Assembly (NCBI GenBank): GCA_018266455.1
Contig: JAFEAJ010000008.1
Location: 186,001-250,000 of the forward strand
From: Bacteroidota bacterium
GTDB lineage: Bacteria > Bacteroidota > Bacteroidia > Chitinophagales > Chitinophagaceae
Reading direction: 5' to 3'
DNA: 64,000 bases
A program made the position numbers and the translations under genes. Under the pieces are notes generated by a model. That model was not told the DNA's origin, did not search any database, and saw only the letters and a list, made by a program, of their open reading frames with translations. How positions within the stretch are numbered: position 1 is the stretch's first letter; every line of letters starts with the position of its first letter. This document shows positions 52,231 to 63,796 of this stretch, piece after piece.

Positions 52231-55176
52231 TTAAAAAGTTACATTAAGTCCAAATGTAACAGACCTGGTTTTATAGTAAAATGCTGACCCGTAATACGAC
52301 ACATCTATATAAGCCTGGTTGCTGCCCGTATTCGTAGCCTGTATCTCAGGGTCAAGTCCTTTATAAGGCGTTATCACAAAAAGATTGTTTCCTGACACAT
52401 AAGCTCTCAAATTGCTTATTCCCTTCATGTGCGGGAATTCATAAGAAATGGTAAGATTGTCCAAACGCAGGAAGGAAGCTTTTTGGAGCCATAAATCAGA
52501 CACGGCAGCAGCGTCTTTTATGCCATTGGTAAGCGCCTCTTTGGTAGCATTGTTACCCGGTAAGCGATTGACATTAGCAAAGTCTAAGCTGGTATTATTA
52601 AAAAACTTTTGGCCATGCACACCACGGAGAAAAAAGTTGAGCGACCATTTGCCGTAAGTAAATGTGTTGTTGATGCCATACGTAAAGTCTGGTGAAGGGT
52701 CAGTATAGAATTTATCAACATTAGCGCTGCTCGCAAAACCAGTAGTACCTGCAGAATCTACCAACTGGTTCCCATTTTTATCAACACCTACAAAATGGGG
52801 CAAATAAAATACATTAGGGGCATACCCGGGTTTAAAGTAGGTAATGGGATAGCTGCTCAACCCACGGCCTACAGCCGATGAACCGGGTATTTGATCAGTC
52901 CTGATGGGGTATCCTTCAAAAGTTCCCGATAAGCTTGAGATCCTTGTTTTAATAAAGGTGATCTGCCCGTTAATTGTCCAGCTAAGCTTTTTGTCCTGTA
53001 TGACCCTTGCTGTTAAAGAAAATTCAAGCCCTTTATTGGTCATGCTGCCCACATTTGCCAAAATATAAGGGATATAGAATGGCGGTGTCGGGACCTGGTA
53101 TTGATTGTATAATAAGTTTATTGTTTTATCACTGAAATAGTTTATATCGCCGCTAAACCTGCTATTCAATATAGAAAAGTCTAAGCCAATATTTTTGCCA
53201 TGCCTTTCTTCCCATTTCAAATCAGGGTTGGGGTTTTGAATAGGCGAATACGATTGAGGATATATATTGTTTACGGCATCGTAATACCTTCCCCCTGGCC
53301 CGTATAACAACAATGTGGCATAAGGGGTAATGGCATCAGAGTTGCCGGTAACGCCATAACCTGCCCGCAGTTTCAGGTCATCGAGCCAGCCAATGTTTTT
53401 CATGAAGCTTTCCCTGCTAATGCGCCATGCCACATCAAAGGAAGGGAAATAGCCATGCCTGTTGTTTTTACCAAATTTGGAAGAACCGTCCTCTCTTAAA
53501 CTGGCAGTTACATAATATTTACCTGCATAATTATAATTCAACCTTCCAAGGAATGAAATCAGTTTATATTCTTCTTTATAGCTCCCGGCAGATACCTTGG
53601 TAGGGTCAATTGCTGAAGTAAAGTTGTTGTCCAAATTTTGAGGAACGAGGAAATTTGAACCTGTCGCTGTCAAATAATCATTAGTAAAATAGTTGTATTC
53701 ATAAACACCGGTAAAGCCAATGGTATGCTGGCCAAAATCTTTCAGGTAATTGATGTGCAGGTCTCCTTTACGGGAATCAGTATTATAATTACCGTCTGAG
53801 GCATTATTCACATTGCCTTCAACAGGATAAGCCGGTTGAAAAAAATGGGTCTGCTGATTAAAATGAGAAACTGATCCTGTTGCACCAACTTTTAATCCTT
53901 TTATTAATTCATAATTGATTGTTCCGTTCAAAAGATTTAAATGCTCAAAGGACTTATTGTATTCCTCATTAATGTGCTCAACGGGATTGAATACTTCAAA
54001 ATCGGTAAAAGCATAATAGCTGCCATCAGGATTTCTAACCGGATATACTGGAACATCATTAAATGCCTTGGTAATATTGGTATAATTTGTCAAAGTTCTG
54101 TTAGTAGTTGTATTGATGATCCCTAAATTGATTTCCAATTTATCATCAAGGGCTTTTTGTTGTGCATTGAACCTAAGCCCATATTCTTCCTTGCCTGAAT
54201 TTATCACCACGCCCTGTTGATTAAGGTAGTTTACTGACCCGCGGTAGGTAAATCCCTTAGAGCCCCCTGAGATTGCGACATCATGGCTATGAACCATCCC
54301 TGTTTGAGTAATTGCCTTTTGCCAATCAGTATTTGCTCCTTTATCAATCCCGGCACCTGCAGCCCCGGTAGCAGCTCTCCATTCATTAGGGCTCAACATG
54401 TCCAAATATTTAGCTACTTTTTGTATCCCGACATAACCATTATAACTTACCTGTGGCTTGCCTGCAGTTCCTTTCTTAGTGTTTACAATAATAACGCCAT
54501 TTGCGCCCCTGGACCCATAAATAGCAGCAGCAGATGCATCCTTCAAAATATCATAAGACTCAATATCACCTGGGGGGATATTGTTCAAAAGATCGGGAAA
54601 ATCAAGCGGAATGCCATCAAGAACAATCAATGGCGTTTGGCCACCGGTAAGTGAAGTCTGGCCTCTCAGGCGGATAATCGGCGCCTGGTTAGGGTCGCCA
54701 CCCGGCGTAGTAATTACCAAGCCAGCCACCTTGCCCTGGATCTGCGCAATTGGGTTTGTAACCACTCCCTGGTTAAACTCTTTAGCGCCCACCTTTGCAA
54801 CAGCTCCTGTTAGGTCCTTTTTTCTGGCTGTACCATAACCTACCACAACCACATCGCTCAATGATGATGCAGCAGCAACGAGAGAAACATCAAAGCTTTC
54901 TTTCCCTTGCATGGCAATTTCCTGTTCACTAAATCCCACACTGGAAATAACCAATGTTTTTGCATTTGCAGGAACATTTAATGAAAATGCACCAGAAGCA
55001 TCTGTTGAGGTGCCAACCTTCGATCCTCTTACAGTAATGGTAGCGCCCTGTATCGGGTTCCCTTTGTCATCTGTAATTTTCCCGGTTATTGTTTTTGTTT
55101 GTGAAAATGCTAATTGTGTCATTATTACACAAAGCATAAGCAGCGTGATTTGCCGTAGCAATCTTGTAATGGTCAT
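52231..55176 (-). CDS. susC: SusC/RagA-family TonB-linked outer-membrane transporter
   Basis: A 981-residue protein, from ATG 55176 (MTITRLLRQITLLMLCVIMTQLAFSQ, a signal peptide); the TTG at 55194 is not needed. It has the CarboxypepD_reg-like domain (ITGKITDDKGNPIQGATITVRGSKVGTSTDASGAFSL), a TonB-box/plug region (VVVVGYGTARKKDLTGAVAKV, IRLRGQTSLTGGQTPLIVLDGIPLDF, DILKDASAAAIYGSRGANGVIIVNTKKG), and a barrel ending in YYKTRSVTFGLNVTF. It imports the bound ligand using TonB energy. The gene order susC-susD and a trehalase gene next door suggest an alpha-glucoside as ligand. Confidence 0.95.
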   Translation of the reverse strand: MTITRLLRQITLLMLCVIMTQLAFSQTKTITGKITDDKGNPIQGATITVRGSKVGTSTDASGAFSLNVPANAKTLVISSVGFSEQEIAMQGKESFDVSLVAAASSLSDVVVVGYGTARKKDLTGAVAKVGAKEFNQGVVTNPIAQIQGKVAGLVITTPGGDPNQAPIIRLRGQTSLTGGQTPLIVLDGIPLDFPDLLNNIPPGDIESYDILKDASAAAIYGSRGANGVIIVNTKKGTAGKPQVSYNGYVGIQKVAKYLDMLSPNEWRAATGAAGAGIDKGANTDWQKAITQTGMVHSHDVAISGGSKGFTYRGSVNYLNQQGVVINSGKEEYGLRFNAQQKALDDKLEINLGIINTTTNRTLTNYTNITKAFNDVPVYPVRNPDGSYYAFTDFEVFNPVEHINEEYNKSFEHLNLLNGTINYELIKGLKVGATGSVSHFNQQTHFFQPAYPVEGNVNNASDGNYNTDSRKGDLHINYLKDFGQHTIGFTGVYEYNYFTNDYLTATGSNFLVPQNLDNNFTSAIDPTKVSAGSYKEEYKLISFLGRLNYNYAGKYYVTASLREDGSSKFGKNNRHGYFPSFDVAWRISRESFMKNIGWLDDLKLRAGYGVTGNSDAITPYATLLLYGPGGRYYDAVNNIYPQSYSPIQNPNPDLKWEERHGKNIGLDFSILNSRFSGDINYFSDKTINLLYNQYQVPTPPFYIPYILANVGSMTNKGLEFSLTARVIQDKKLSWTINGQITFIKTRISSLSGTFEGYPIRTDQIPGSSAVGRGLSSYPITYFKPGYAPNVFYLPHFVGVDKNGNQLVDSAGTTGFASSANVDKFYTDPSPDFTYGINNTFTYGKWSLNFFLRGVHGQKFFNNTSLDFANVNRLPGNNATKEALTNGIKDAAAVSDLWLQKASFLRLDNLTISYEFPHMKGISNLRAYVSGNNLFVITPYKGLDPEIQATNTGSNQAYIDVSYYGSAFYYKTRSVTFGLNVTF

Positions 55177-55390
55177 AATCAATGGTTTAAGCAATTAATA
55201 AACGAAATTAAAATAATTATTCCTTATTTAACAAAATTTTTTGGCTGGGGCAGGATAAGCGAGACAAGCATTTTCAATTTATCGCTGCGTTAATTTATAA
55301 ATTATTTAAAAAAGTATGAAAAATTAATTGGATAGCGCAATGCCTTTATCTTTTTTACTTACCCGGTACTTTCCAGCAAGCAGCCGACAG

Positions 55391-56896
55391 TCATGAACTG
55401 TCGTCGCAGCGCATTTTCAGGTACACCCCGTTGGTCCATCCAAAGCCGTCCTGGTTAGGATATTCGCCACCAGTAGCGCCAATATTTATGTCCACAACAT
55501 TGTATTTTTCTGTTATTTTTCCAGTCTTCTTAAAAATGTATTCTACCGTGGACACCCAATTGTTTTTTATTGTTTTTGCGGTGCCGTCAAATCCATAGTT
55601 AAGCGCTCCTTTATAAGCTACCCATTGCAAAGGCGCCCATCCGTTAGGGGCGTCCCATTGCTGCCCGTTAAAATGGAGCGTTGTCATCACCCCTCCCGGT
55701 TTGATCAGTTTTTGTTCTAAAGCATGCATTGTTCTTTCTGCCCGCTTTTTTGTTGCCATGTTTAAAAACATGGGAAAAGCGGTTGCTGCACTTACTACCC
55801 CGGTTGGCCGTTTGTTTATCATATCATAATCTGCAAAAACTGCTTTATTTTCATCCCACAGGTATTTGTGTATTGCCTCTTGCCTGTTTGAGGAAATCTG
55901 ATAATATTTATCAGCATTTGCCCTATCTCTTTTCAGCGCATACCCGGCTTCAATTGTTTTTTCCAAATGGAACAACAGGCAATTCAAATCAACAGGCACT
56001 ATACCTGTTGTATAAATGGTGCTCATTTTGCCCGGGTCCCTAAACCACCGGCTGCTGAAGTCCCAGCCTGATTCTGCTGCTGCGCGGATATCTCTGAAAA
56101 CTTCGCTTCCTTTTTGCCCTGCTTGGCTGGCTGTTTCGCTGTCTTCCACAAATGCTTCCTGCCTGGGAGCATCCATTTCATCCCAATACCGGTTGAGCAC
56201 TTCGCCATCCGGCATTCTTACCACATGCTTTTCAGCTTTTTTATCTTTATCTAATACATCTTTGCCTTTCATCCAAAACAGGTATTCTTTTTCAAGTTGT
56301 GGCAAATATTTCAATAGCAGGCTTTCTCCTCTTTCTTCGCCCAGCAGTTCCACCATCAATGAAAAAAAAGGTGGCTGGGAGCGGCTTAAAAAATAAGTCC
56401 GGTTGCCATTTGGTATAAACCCAAATTCATTGATGAGGTATGCGAAATTGTCAACCATATTTTCGATCAGCTCAGTTTTTTTTGATACCTGCAAGCCCAG
56501 CATGGTAAAATAACTGTCCCAATAATAAATTTCCCTAAACCTTCCCCCTGGCACAACAAAAGGGTATGGAAGTTTTATCAGCGTGCCTCCGGTTGCTTTG
56601 GGCTGTTTGGTTAAAATATCCCAAAGCGCCAGGATATGTTCTTTTGTTGTTTTCGATTTATCGCTTACAAAGCCGGTGCTTTCATCAACAGGGTAATCGA
56701 AATTCTTTCCACAAAACTTTCCAAGGTCAAATCCATTCCTTCGTTTTTCATTGAAATAATTTTTCAGTATTTCCTTCACTGAAAATTTCGGGATGCAATC
56801 GGTGAAAAATTTTTGGTCGCTAAATACTTTTTTTTCCTGCACATCCACAAACAATTCACTCAGGTCCTCCAGGTATAATAGTTCTCCAGGTTTCAT
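55391..56896 (-). CDS. treF: Trehalase, GH37, cytoplasmic
   Basis: A 501-residue glycoside hydrolase that splits trehalose into two glucoses. Both trehalase signatures are present: PGGRFREIYYWDSY (residues ~115-128) and QWDAPNGWAPLQ (near residue 425). The catalytic Asp in ESGWDFSSRW and the general base region EKYNVVDINIGATGGEYPNQDGFGWTNGV are present. No signal peptide is seen, so the enzyme is cytoplasmic and needs imported trehalose. It starts 20 bases after the MFS gene, and ends about 200 bases before susC, so all may be one transcript. Confidence 0.92.
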   Translation of the reverse strand: MKPGELLYLEDLSELFVDVQEKKVFSDQKFFTDCIPKFSVKEILKNYFNEKRRNGFDLGKFCGKNFDYPVDESTGFVSDKSKTTKEHILALWDILTKQPKATGGTLIKLPYPFVVPGGRFREIYYWDSYFTMLGLQVSKKTELIENMVDNFAYLINEFGFIPNGNRTYFLSRSQPPFFSLMVELLGEERGESLLLKYLPQLEKEYLFWMKGKDVLDKDKKAEKHVVRMPDGEVLNRYWDEMDAPRQEAFVEDSETASQAGQKGSEVFRDIRAAAESGWDFSSRWFRDPGKMSTIYTTGIVPVDLNCLLFHLEKTIEAGYALKRDRANADKYYQISSNRQEAIHKYLWDENKAVFADYDMINKRPTGVVSAATAFPMFLNMATKKRAERTMHALEQKLIKPGGVMTTLHFNGQQWDAPNGWAPLQWVAYKGALNYGFDGTAKTIKNNWVSTVEYIFKKTGKITEKYNVVDINIGATGGEYPNQDGFGWTNGVYLKMRCDDSS

Positions 56897-56916
56897 ATTT
56901 TCATTAACAAGGCTGC

Positions 56917-58176
56917 TTACGCCAACCTTTCTTCTGCCAGCAACAAGCTGCCTGCCTGCCTGATTTTAATTTTATTGAACATAAAAAGCGTTATTGCCAA
57001 AATCCCGATTGGTGCCAATGAAAAATAAAAAGCATTGATGCCCCCGACTTTTTTGAACAAGAAGCCGGTTATTATTGATCCTAAAGTCCCTCCCAGGGCC
57101 GAAAACACAACAATCAGCCCGCTCATTGCGGCATGCTTAGATTTTGGCAATGCCCCCAGCACCAGTGAATTGATGGCCGGATAAATTGGAGCTAAAAATA
57201 TCCCGATCGCCGGGAACACAAACGCAACCAATGGGACATCGCTGACTGAATCGATAGACGCCGGGACCGCCGTGTTCTTGGCCATGTACAGCGACGATAC
57301 TAGTATTAGTGTCGCCCCTGCCAGGCAGCCCATCAAAATAACCATCCAATTGAATTTTCTTAACAGGATCCCTGCAAGGAACCGCCCAAGGGCCATGGAG
57401 CTTGGAAGAATGCTGGTCCAGATGATAGCCAGGCTTTCTGAGATGTGCAGCACTTTTTTATTAAATGTCGGCAGCCAGTTCATGGTGCTTTGCTCGATCA
57501 GCACATAAAAAAATGCACAAAGCACAAATGAGATCACTAAGGGGAGCACGATCAGCTTCAACATATCGGCAAGCTCGCGGGCAGAAGATCCATTTGCGCT
57601 TCTCATAATTACCGATTCATCGAGCGGCGATGACAATAATACAATAAAGGCAACAACAGCAAATGCCCCAACTACATAGTAGGAATGAAACCAATTCCCG
57701 GTTTCGGGATTGGGGGCGAAATGAGCAAATAAAAAATACCCGCTCAATATGCCGATCATAAAAAAGCTTTCAATAAAATTCATGATGCTCAAATGCTCTT
57801 TTTCAGAACGGGTAACAATCCCAATGGTGCCGAACACCGAAACCTTGGTAAGCCCGAAGGCAAACCCTGATATGGCGCATAACAATTTAACTGCCCAGAA
57901 AAACCTCAGTGATGGTATTATAAAGCAAGCCAGGGCAACCGAGGCCAGGGCAATAAGCATTGATTTTTTATACCCTATCCTGGAAATAAAAGCGCCGACT
58001 ATGAATGAGGCCACAGCAATGCTGATGTCTTTAAAAGGATCCAGCAGCGCAGCTTCCGGCTCACTAACCTTAAAATAAGTTTGTACCAGCAATATAACCG
58101 TGCCGATGCTGTTCAGCAAAATCGCGAACAGGAAATAATTCAGAAAAATCGAAACCTTTATCCTTGAATTGTGCAT
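56917..58176 (-). CDS. MFS sugar transporter
   Basis: A 419-residue inner-membrane protein with about 12 hydrophobic helices (e.g. VSIFLNYFLFAILLNSIGTVILLVQTYF, FIVGAFISRIGYKKSMLIALASVALACFII, GFAFGLTKVSVFGTIGIVTRSEKEH, ISFVLCAFFYVLIEQSTMNWLPTF). The central charged loop and the fold are those of the major facilitator superfamily, with some resemblance to fucose-type sugar permeases. Because the trehalase gene follows by 20 bases, the likely cargo is trehalose or a related disaccharide from the periplasm. Specific substrate is inference. Confidence 0.82.
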   Translation of the reverse strand: MHNSRIKVSIFLNYFLFAILLNSIGTVILLVQTYFKVSEPEAALLDPFKDISIAVASFIVGAFISRIGYKKSMLIALASVALACFIIPSLRFFWAVKLLCAISGFAFGLTKVSVFGTIGIVTRSEKEHLSIMNFIESFFMIGILSGYFLFAHFAPNPETGNWFHSYYVVGAFAVVAFIVLLSSPLDESVIMRSANGSSARELADMLKLIVLPLVISFVLCAFFYVLIEQSTMNWLPTFNKKVLHISESLAIIWTSILPSSMALGRFLAGILLRKFNWMVILMGCLAGATLILVSSLYMAKNTAVPASIDSVSDVPLVAFVFPAIGIFLAPIYPAINSLVLGALPKSKHAAMSGLIVVFSALGGTLGSIITGFLFKKVGGINAFYFSLAPIGILAITLFMFNKIKIRQAGSLLLAEERLA

Positions 58177-58317
58177 GGCGCCTGGCAGCTTGTTGGTATT
58201 TATAATAAAATTTAAAATTGAGCTTTATTTCGAAGAAAACTTTCATCCCCATTTACTTTCTCTTTAACTGTATTAATATTTTAAGTATTAATTTTAGGCT
58301 CAAAACAATTAATATCA

Positions 58318-59193
58318 ATGAAAATTGAATACGAATTGGTACAGCCCGACGAGGGAAGCTCGTTCCGCGTTTTGCACAACAAAGCGCTCGCAGAAAATTA
58401 TGCCTGGCAATACCACTACCACCCGGAATATGAGATAGCTTGTGTGCTTCGGGGCAGTGGCACGAGGCATGTGGGCAACCATTTCAGCAGCTACGAAAAT
58501 GGAAGCCTTGTTTTTTTGGGGCCAAACATGCCACATGCCGGTTTCGGGCTCAACGCGCATGGGCTGCATGAAGAAATTGTGGTGCAGGTGAAAGATGATG
58601 TGTTAAACGGGCCGTTGACAGGAAGGCCGGAAATGGCGCATATCAAAAAGCTGCTTGAGCGCTCTAAACATGGCATCTGTTTCCTGGGAGCCACAAAAAA
58701 AGAATTGACCCGGAAACTCGTGCAGTTAATGAAGCTGCCTCCTTTCGAAAGGTTTATCCAACTGATGGCCATATTGCACAGGATGGCTGTTTCAAACGAA
58801 TTTGAATTGATCAACCCGGCAGTTGATTTTTCTTCGCTTATCAAAAAGCACAATTCAAGGCTCGAAAGAATTTTTACCTACATGGAAAATCATTTCCACG
58901 AAGAAATAAACATCCGGGATGTTGCCTCTGTAGCCAATTTATCTGTTCCGTCTTTTTGCAATTATTTTAAAAAGATAATGAGCGCCACCTTTACCGATTT
59001 CCTTAATCAATATCGTATCCAGCGGGCTTGTCATTTATTGCAACAGGAAAAAACCATTGCAGAAGTGTCTTTTGAATGCGGGTTCAACAATGTTGCTTAT
59101 TTCAATAAGGTGTTTAAAAACCTCACCAAAAGAACGCCCTCGGGATTTAAAAAAGAAATGACAAAAAACGGCACCTATAGCCTTTCATTATAG
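58318..59193 (+). CDS. AraC-family transcriptional regulator
   Basis: A 291-residue regulator. The N-terminal cupin (YHYHPEYEIACVLRGSGTRHVGNHFSSYENGSLVFLGPNMPHA) should bind a sugar or other small ligand. The C-terminal AraC domain has two helix-turn-helix motifs (EEINIRDVASVANLSVPSFCNYFKKIMSATFTDFLNQYRIQRACHLL and KTIAEVSFECGFNNVAYFNKVFKNLTKRTPSGFKKEM). It is divergent from the MFS-trehalase genes with a 141-base intergenic space, so it probably controls them. The closeness to the SusCD genes further supports that. Confidence 0.9.
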   Translation: MKIEYELVQPDEGSSFRVLHNKALAENYAWQYHYHPEYEIACVLRGSGTRHVGNHFSSYENGSLVFLGPNMPHAGFGLNAHGLHEEIVVQVKDDVLNGPLTGRPEMAHIKKLLERSKHGICFLGATKKELTRKLVQLMKLPPFERFIQLMAILHRMAVSNEFELINPAVDFSSLIKKHNSRLERIFTYMENHFHEEINIRDVASVANLSVPSFCNYFKKIMSATFTDFLNQYRIQRACHLLQQEKTIAEVSFECGFNNVAYFNKVFKNLTKRTPSGFKKEMTKNGTYSLSL

Positions 59194-59305
59194 CTGGTAG
59201 AAAAAATAAGTGAGCGCAATGCCAGTTGCAAATCCATTGACAGTTCGCACAACAAGCTACCTTCATCAATAGTTGTTTTGCATGGAGCCGTTATTTTTTA
59301 CTCTT

Positions 59306-60043
59306 CTAAAAATCAATCCCAAACCATTTCTTTCTTTCCTTCTTCCTGTATTTTTCATAATTAAATTTATACAATTTACCGGGGCGGTGAGGAACATCTG
59401 GTTCAAATTCGCGGGTGTCTTCGAGCACGTCCATCGAAAAAAATTTTTTCCTGAAATTTCTCCGGTCCAGTTTCACGCATAATATGGCTTCATATAAATT
59501 CTGCAGTTCGCGCAATGAAAATTTTTTGGGGAGAAGGCTGAAACCAAGCGGGTGTTCCTGGATGCGTTTTTGCAGCCATTCATGGCAGGTATCTAAAATT
59601 TTTTTATGGTCAAATGCCATTTTTGTAATGGAGCTTATTTTGTGCCAGTGCAGTTCATTAGCATGTATTTTTAACTGGTGGTGCCGAATGTTGATCAGCG
59701 AGCAATAGGCAATCGTAACAACCCTTGCTGCCGGGTGCCGGCCCACTTCGCCAAAGGCTTTCACTTCTTCTAAGTACACATCGTTCATTCCTGTTCTTTC
59801 CTTTAAAATCCTGTATGCCGCCTGGTTGAGGTCTTCTTGATTGTTCACCAAATCGCCAAGAAGAGACCACCTGTCCTCATATTTTTCCAAATCGGATTTA
59901 ATGAGCAACACTTTCAGTTCGTTTTCATCAAAACCAAAAATCACGCAGTCTACTGAAATGCCGATGATGCCGTCATCTTTCAGTTCTTCTAAAATGGCCT
60001 TTAATTTCTTTTGCCGGGTAGTCATAATATCTTTAGCAATCAT
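59306..60043 (-). CDS. Nudix-derived transcription factor (NrtR/AraR-like)
   Basis: A 245-residue protein. The N-terminal Nudix fold (GIISVDCVIFGFDENELKVLLIKSDLEKYEDRWSLLGDLV) has a degenerate Nudix box: where enzymes have R-E-x-x-E-E, this one reads RILKERTG, so the metal-binding Glu residues are mostly lost. The C-terminal part (HPLGFSLLPKKFSLRELQNLYEAILCVKLDRRNFRKKFF) is a winged helix-turn-helix. This is the layout of the NrtR-like regulators, some of which regulate sugar or NAD metabolism in Bacteroidota. Likely a repressor that binds a sugar or nucleotide effector. Neighbouring targets are unknown. Confidence 0.8.
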   Translation of the reverse strand: MIAKDIMTTRQKKLKAILEELKDDGIIGISVDCVIFGFDENELKVLLIKSDLEKYEDRWSLLGDLVNNQEDLNQAAYRILKERTGMNDVYLEEVKAFGEVGRHPAARVVTIAYCSLINIRHHQLKIHANELHWHKISSITKMAFDHKKILDTCHEWLQKRIQEHPLGFSLLPKKFSLRELQNLYEAILCVKLDRRNFRKKFFSMDVLEDTREFEPDVPHRPGKLYKFNYEKYRKKERKKWFGIDF

Positions 60044-60203
60044 TAATAAGCAGATTGTTATTGTAAGGTCATTGCAATTTAATGTTTGTTTAAATTCTTT
60101 ATAATAATTTTAGAGAATGGCCCATCTTGAAAGGCCATGACCAGGTTGATGCCCCCCTCGCCAAATAAATTGAAGTGGGTTTTCTGATTTATTAACTTAT
60201 TGA

Positions 60204-62345
<2,142 letters not shown>

Positions 62346-62387
62346 CAAATATTTTTTTGCATCAACACAATTAGGGGTTCTTTTTCG

Positions 62388-62395
62388 TAACTTTA
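62388..62395 (+). promoter_or_regulatory. Candidate -7 box
   Basis: TAACTTTA, one mismatch from TAnnTTTG, 16-28 bases before the possible starts of the NUMOD4-like gene. Confidence 0.35.
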
Positions 62396-62410
62396 ATAAA
62401 ATTGCATGTT

Positions 62411-62974
62411 ATGATAAAAAAAATGGCCGGCGAAGCATGGAAACCCCTTGAATTTACGGGATGGAAGCAGCTCAGGAAAAAATATGCATTGTCTTCACAT
62501 GGCCGGGTGGTAAGCTACACTAACGATATTCACGAAGATGGCAAATTACTGAACGGCTCCATTACCACAGGTTACAAAACGCTTAACCTGCACCGCTCCG
62601 GCAGCAATGGCACTTTATACATACATCGCGAAGTAGCCCGCATGTTCTTAAAAAAAGCAAGCCCAAAACAGAAATATGTAGTCCACAGCAATTACAACAA
62701 GCTCGACAATACTTCAAAAAATTTAAAATGGGCTACGCTCGAAGAAATGATCGAGCACCAGCAAAAAAGCCCGGCTAAGCTGGCATATAAAAAAATACAG
62801 GCAACCCGCACAAAAGGCCTGAAACTTTCTGTGAGCGACGTAAGGAGCATCAAAAAAACCCTTGGCAGCAAAAATAACACCATGCCGATTAAAAGGCTGG
62901 CGCAAAAATACGGGGTTAGCGAAATGACTTTATACCGCATCAAAAGTGGCGAAAACTGGGGAAGGGTAAAATAG
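62411..62974 (+). CDS. NUMOD4/HNH-like DNA-binding protein
   Basis: About 187 residues from ATG 62411 (MIKKMAGEAWKPLEF); ATG 62423 is also possible, and a TTG at 62402 less so. The N-terminus EAWKPLEFTGWKQLRKKYALSSHGRVVSY matches NUMOD4, a DNA-binding motif in homing endonucleases. The HNH region reads TLYIHREVARMFLKKASPKQKYVVHSNYNKLDNTSKNLKWAT: a His is present but the canonical NHID/NHKD pattern is lost, so cleavage is doubtful. The C-terminal part (MPIKRLAQKYGVSEMTLYRIKSGENW) is a helix-turn-helix. It lies 65 bases after ligA. I infer a DNA-binding regulator derived from an endonuclease. Confidence 0.75.
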   Translation: MIKKMAGEAWKPLEFTGWKQLRKKYALSSHGRVVSYTNDIHEDGKLLNGSITTGYKTLNLHRSGSNGTLYIHREVARMFLKKASPKQKYVVHSNYNKLDNTSKNLKWATLEEMIEHQQKSPAKLAYKKIQATRTKGLKLSVSDVRSIKKTLGSKNNTMPIKRLAQKYGVSEMTLYRIKSGENWGRVK

Positions 62975-63020
62975 TCATTGAGCGATTACATGGGCCGGGA
63001 AATATTTCGATTGACCTTTT

Positions 63021-63058
63021 AAAGGAACAGGGCTTTACCAGGTTCCTTTTATTTTTTT
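63021..63058 (+). terminator. Terminator after the NUMOD4-like gene
   Basis: AAAGGAAC / GTTCCTTT (63021-63028 and 63042-63049) with an inner GG/CC pairing, then TATTTTTTT. Confidence 0.8.
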
Positions 63059-63080
63059 AACTTGGCGCATTATCATTTTT

Positions 63081-63749
63081 ATGCTGCAAACATCTACCAT
63101 CAAATTTTTAAAAGAGCTTAAAAAGAACAACAACAAGCCCTGGTTCGATGCCAACAGGGAAAAATACGAAGAAGCAAAAAAAGATTTCGGGCAGTTCATC
63201 CAGTCGGTGATTGACAAGCAGGCCAAAAAAGACCCGTCCGTCAAAGAGCTGAAAGCAAAAGATTGCATGTTCCGCATCAACCGCGATATACGCTTTTCAA
63301 AAGATAAATCTCCTTACAAAACAAACTTTGGGGCGAGCATTAACCGAGGCGGAAAAAAATCAATTTTTGCAGGCTATTATTTTCACTGCGAGCCCGGAGA
63401 AAGTTTTTCCGGTGGCGGGATATGGATGCCCATGCCACCTGAATTGAAAAAAGTGCGCCAGGAAATCGATTACAATTTTGACGAGTTCAAAAAAATCATC
63501 CAATCAAAAAAATTCCAATCGGCTTTTGGAGAACTGTACCGTGGCGATGACATCAGCCTCAGCAAAATACCACAGGGCTTTGAAAAAAATAATCCTGCCG
63601 CTGGCTATCTCAAACTAAAAAGCTTTATTGCAATGAAAAAAATCAGTGAGGCAGACCTTTCTTCCCATAACCTGGAAAAAATCACCCTCACAACATTTGA
63701 TGCGCTGCAGCCCCTGGTGGAATTTATCAACAAAGCATTGGAGGAATAA
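63081..63749 (+). CDS. DUF2461 / TIGR02453 family protein
   Basis: A 222-residue cytoplasmic protein with the family pattern (TIKFLKELKKNNNKPWFDANREKYEEAKKDFGQFI, MFRINRDIRFSKDKSPYKTNFGASINRGGKKSIFAGYYFHCEPGESFSGGGIWMPMPPELKKVR). DUF2461 proteins are widespread but have no settled biochemical function. The motif D-I-R-F-S-K-D-K-S-P-Y-K-T is its hallmark. The gene is preceded by a terminator, so it should have its own promoter. Confidence 0.88.
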   Translation: MLQTSTIKFLKELKKNNNKPWFDANREKYEEAKKDFGQFIQSVIDKQAKKDPSVKELKAKDCMFRINRDIRFSKDKSPYKTNFGASINRGGKKSIFAGYYFHCEPGESFSGGGIWMPMPPELKKVRQEIDYNFDEFKKIIQSKKFQSAFGELYRGDDISLSKIPQGFEKNNPAAGYLKLKSFIAMKKISEADLSSHNLEKITLTTFDALQPLVEFINKALEE

Positions 63750-63796
63750 ACAGTGGCCGATAACAGGGGATGCGCATCGGCCACCGTGCACTTAAC

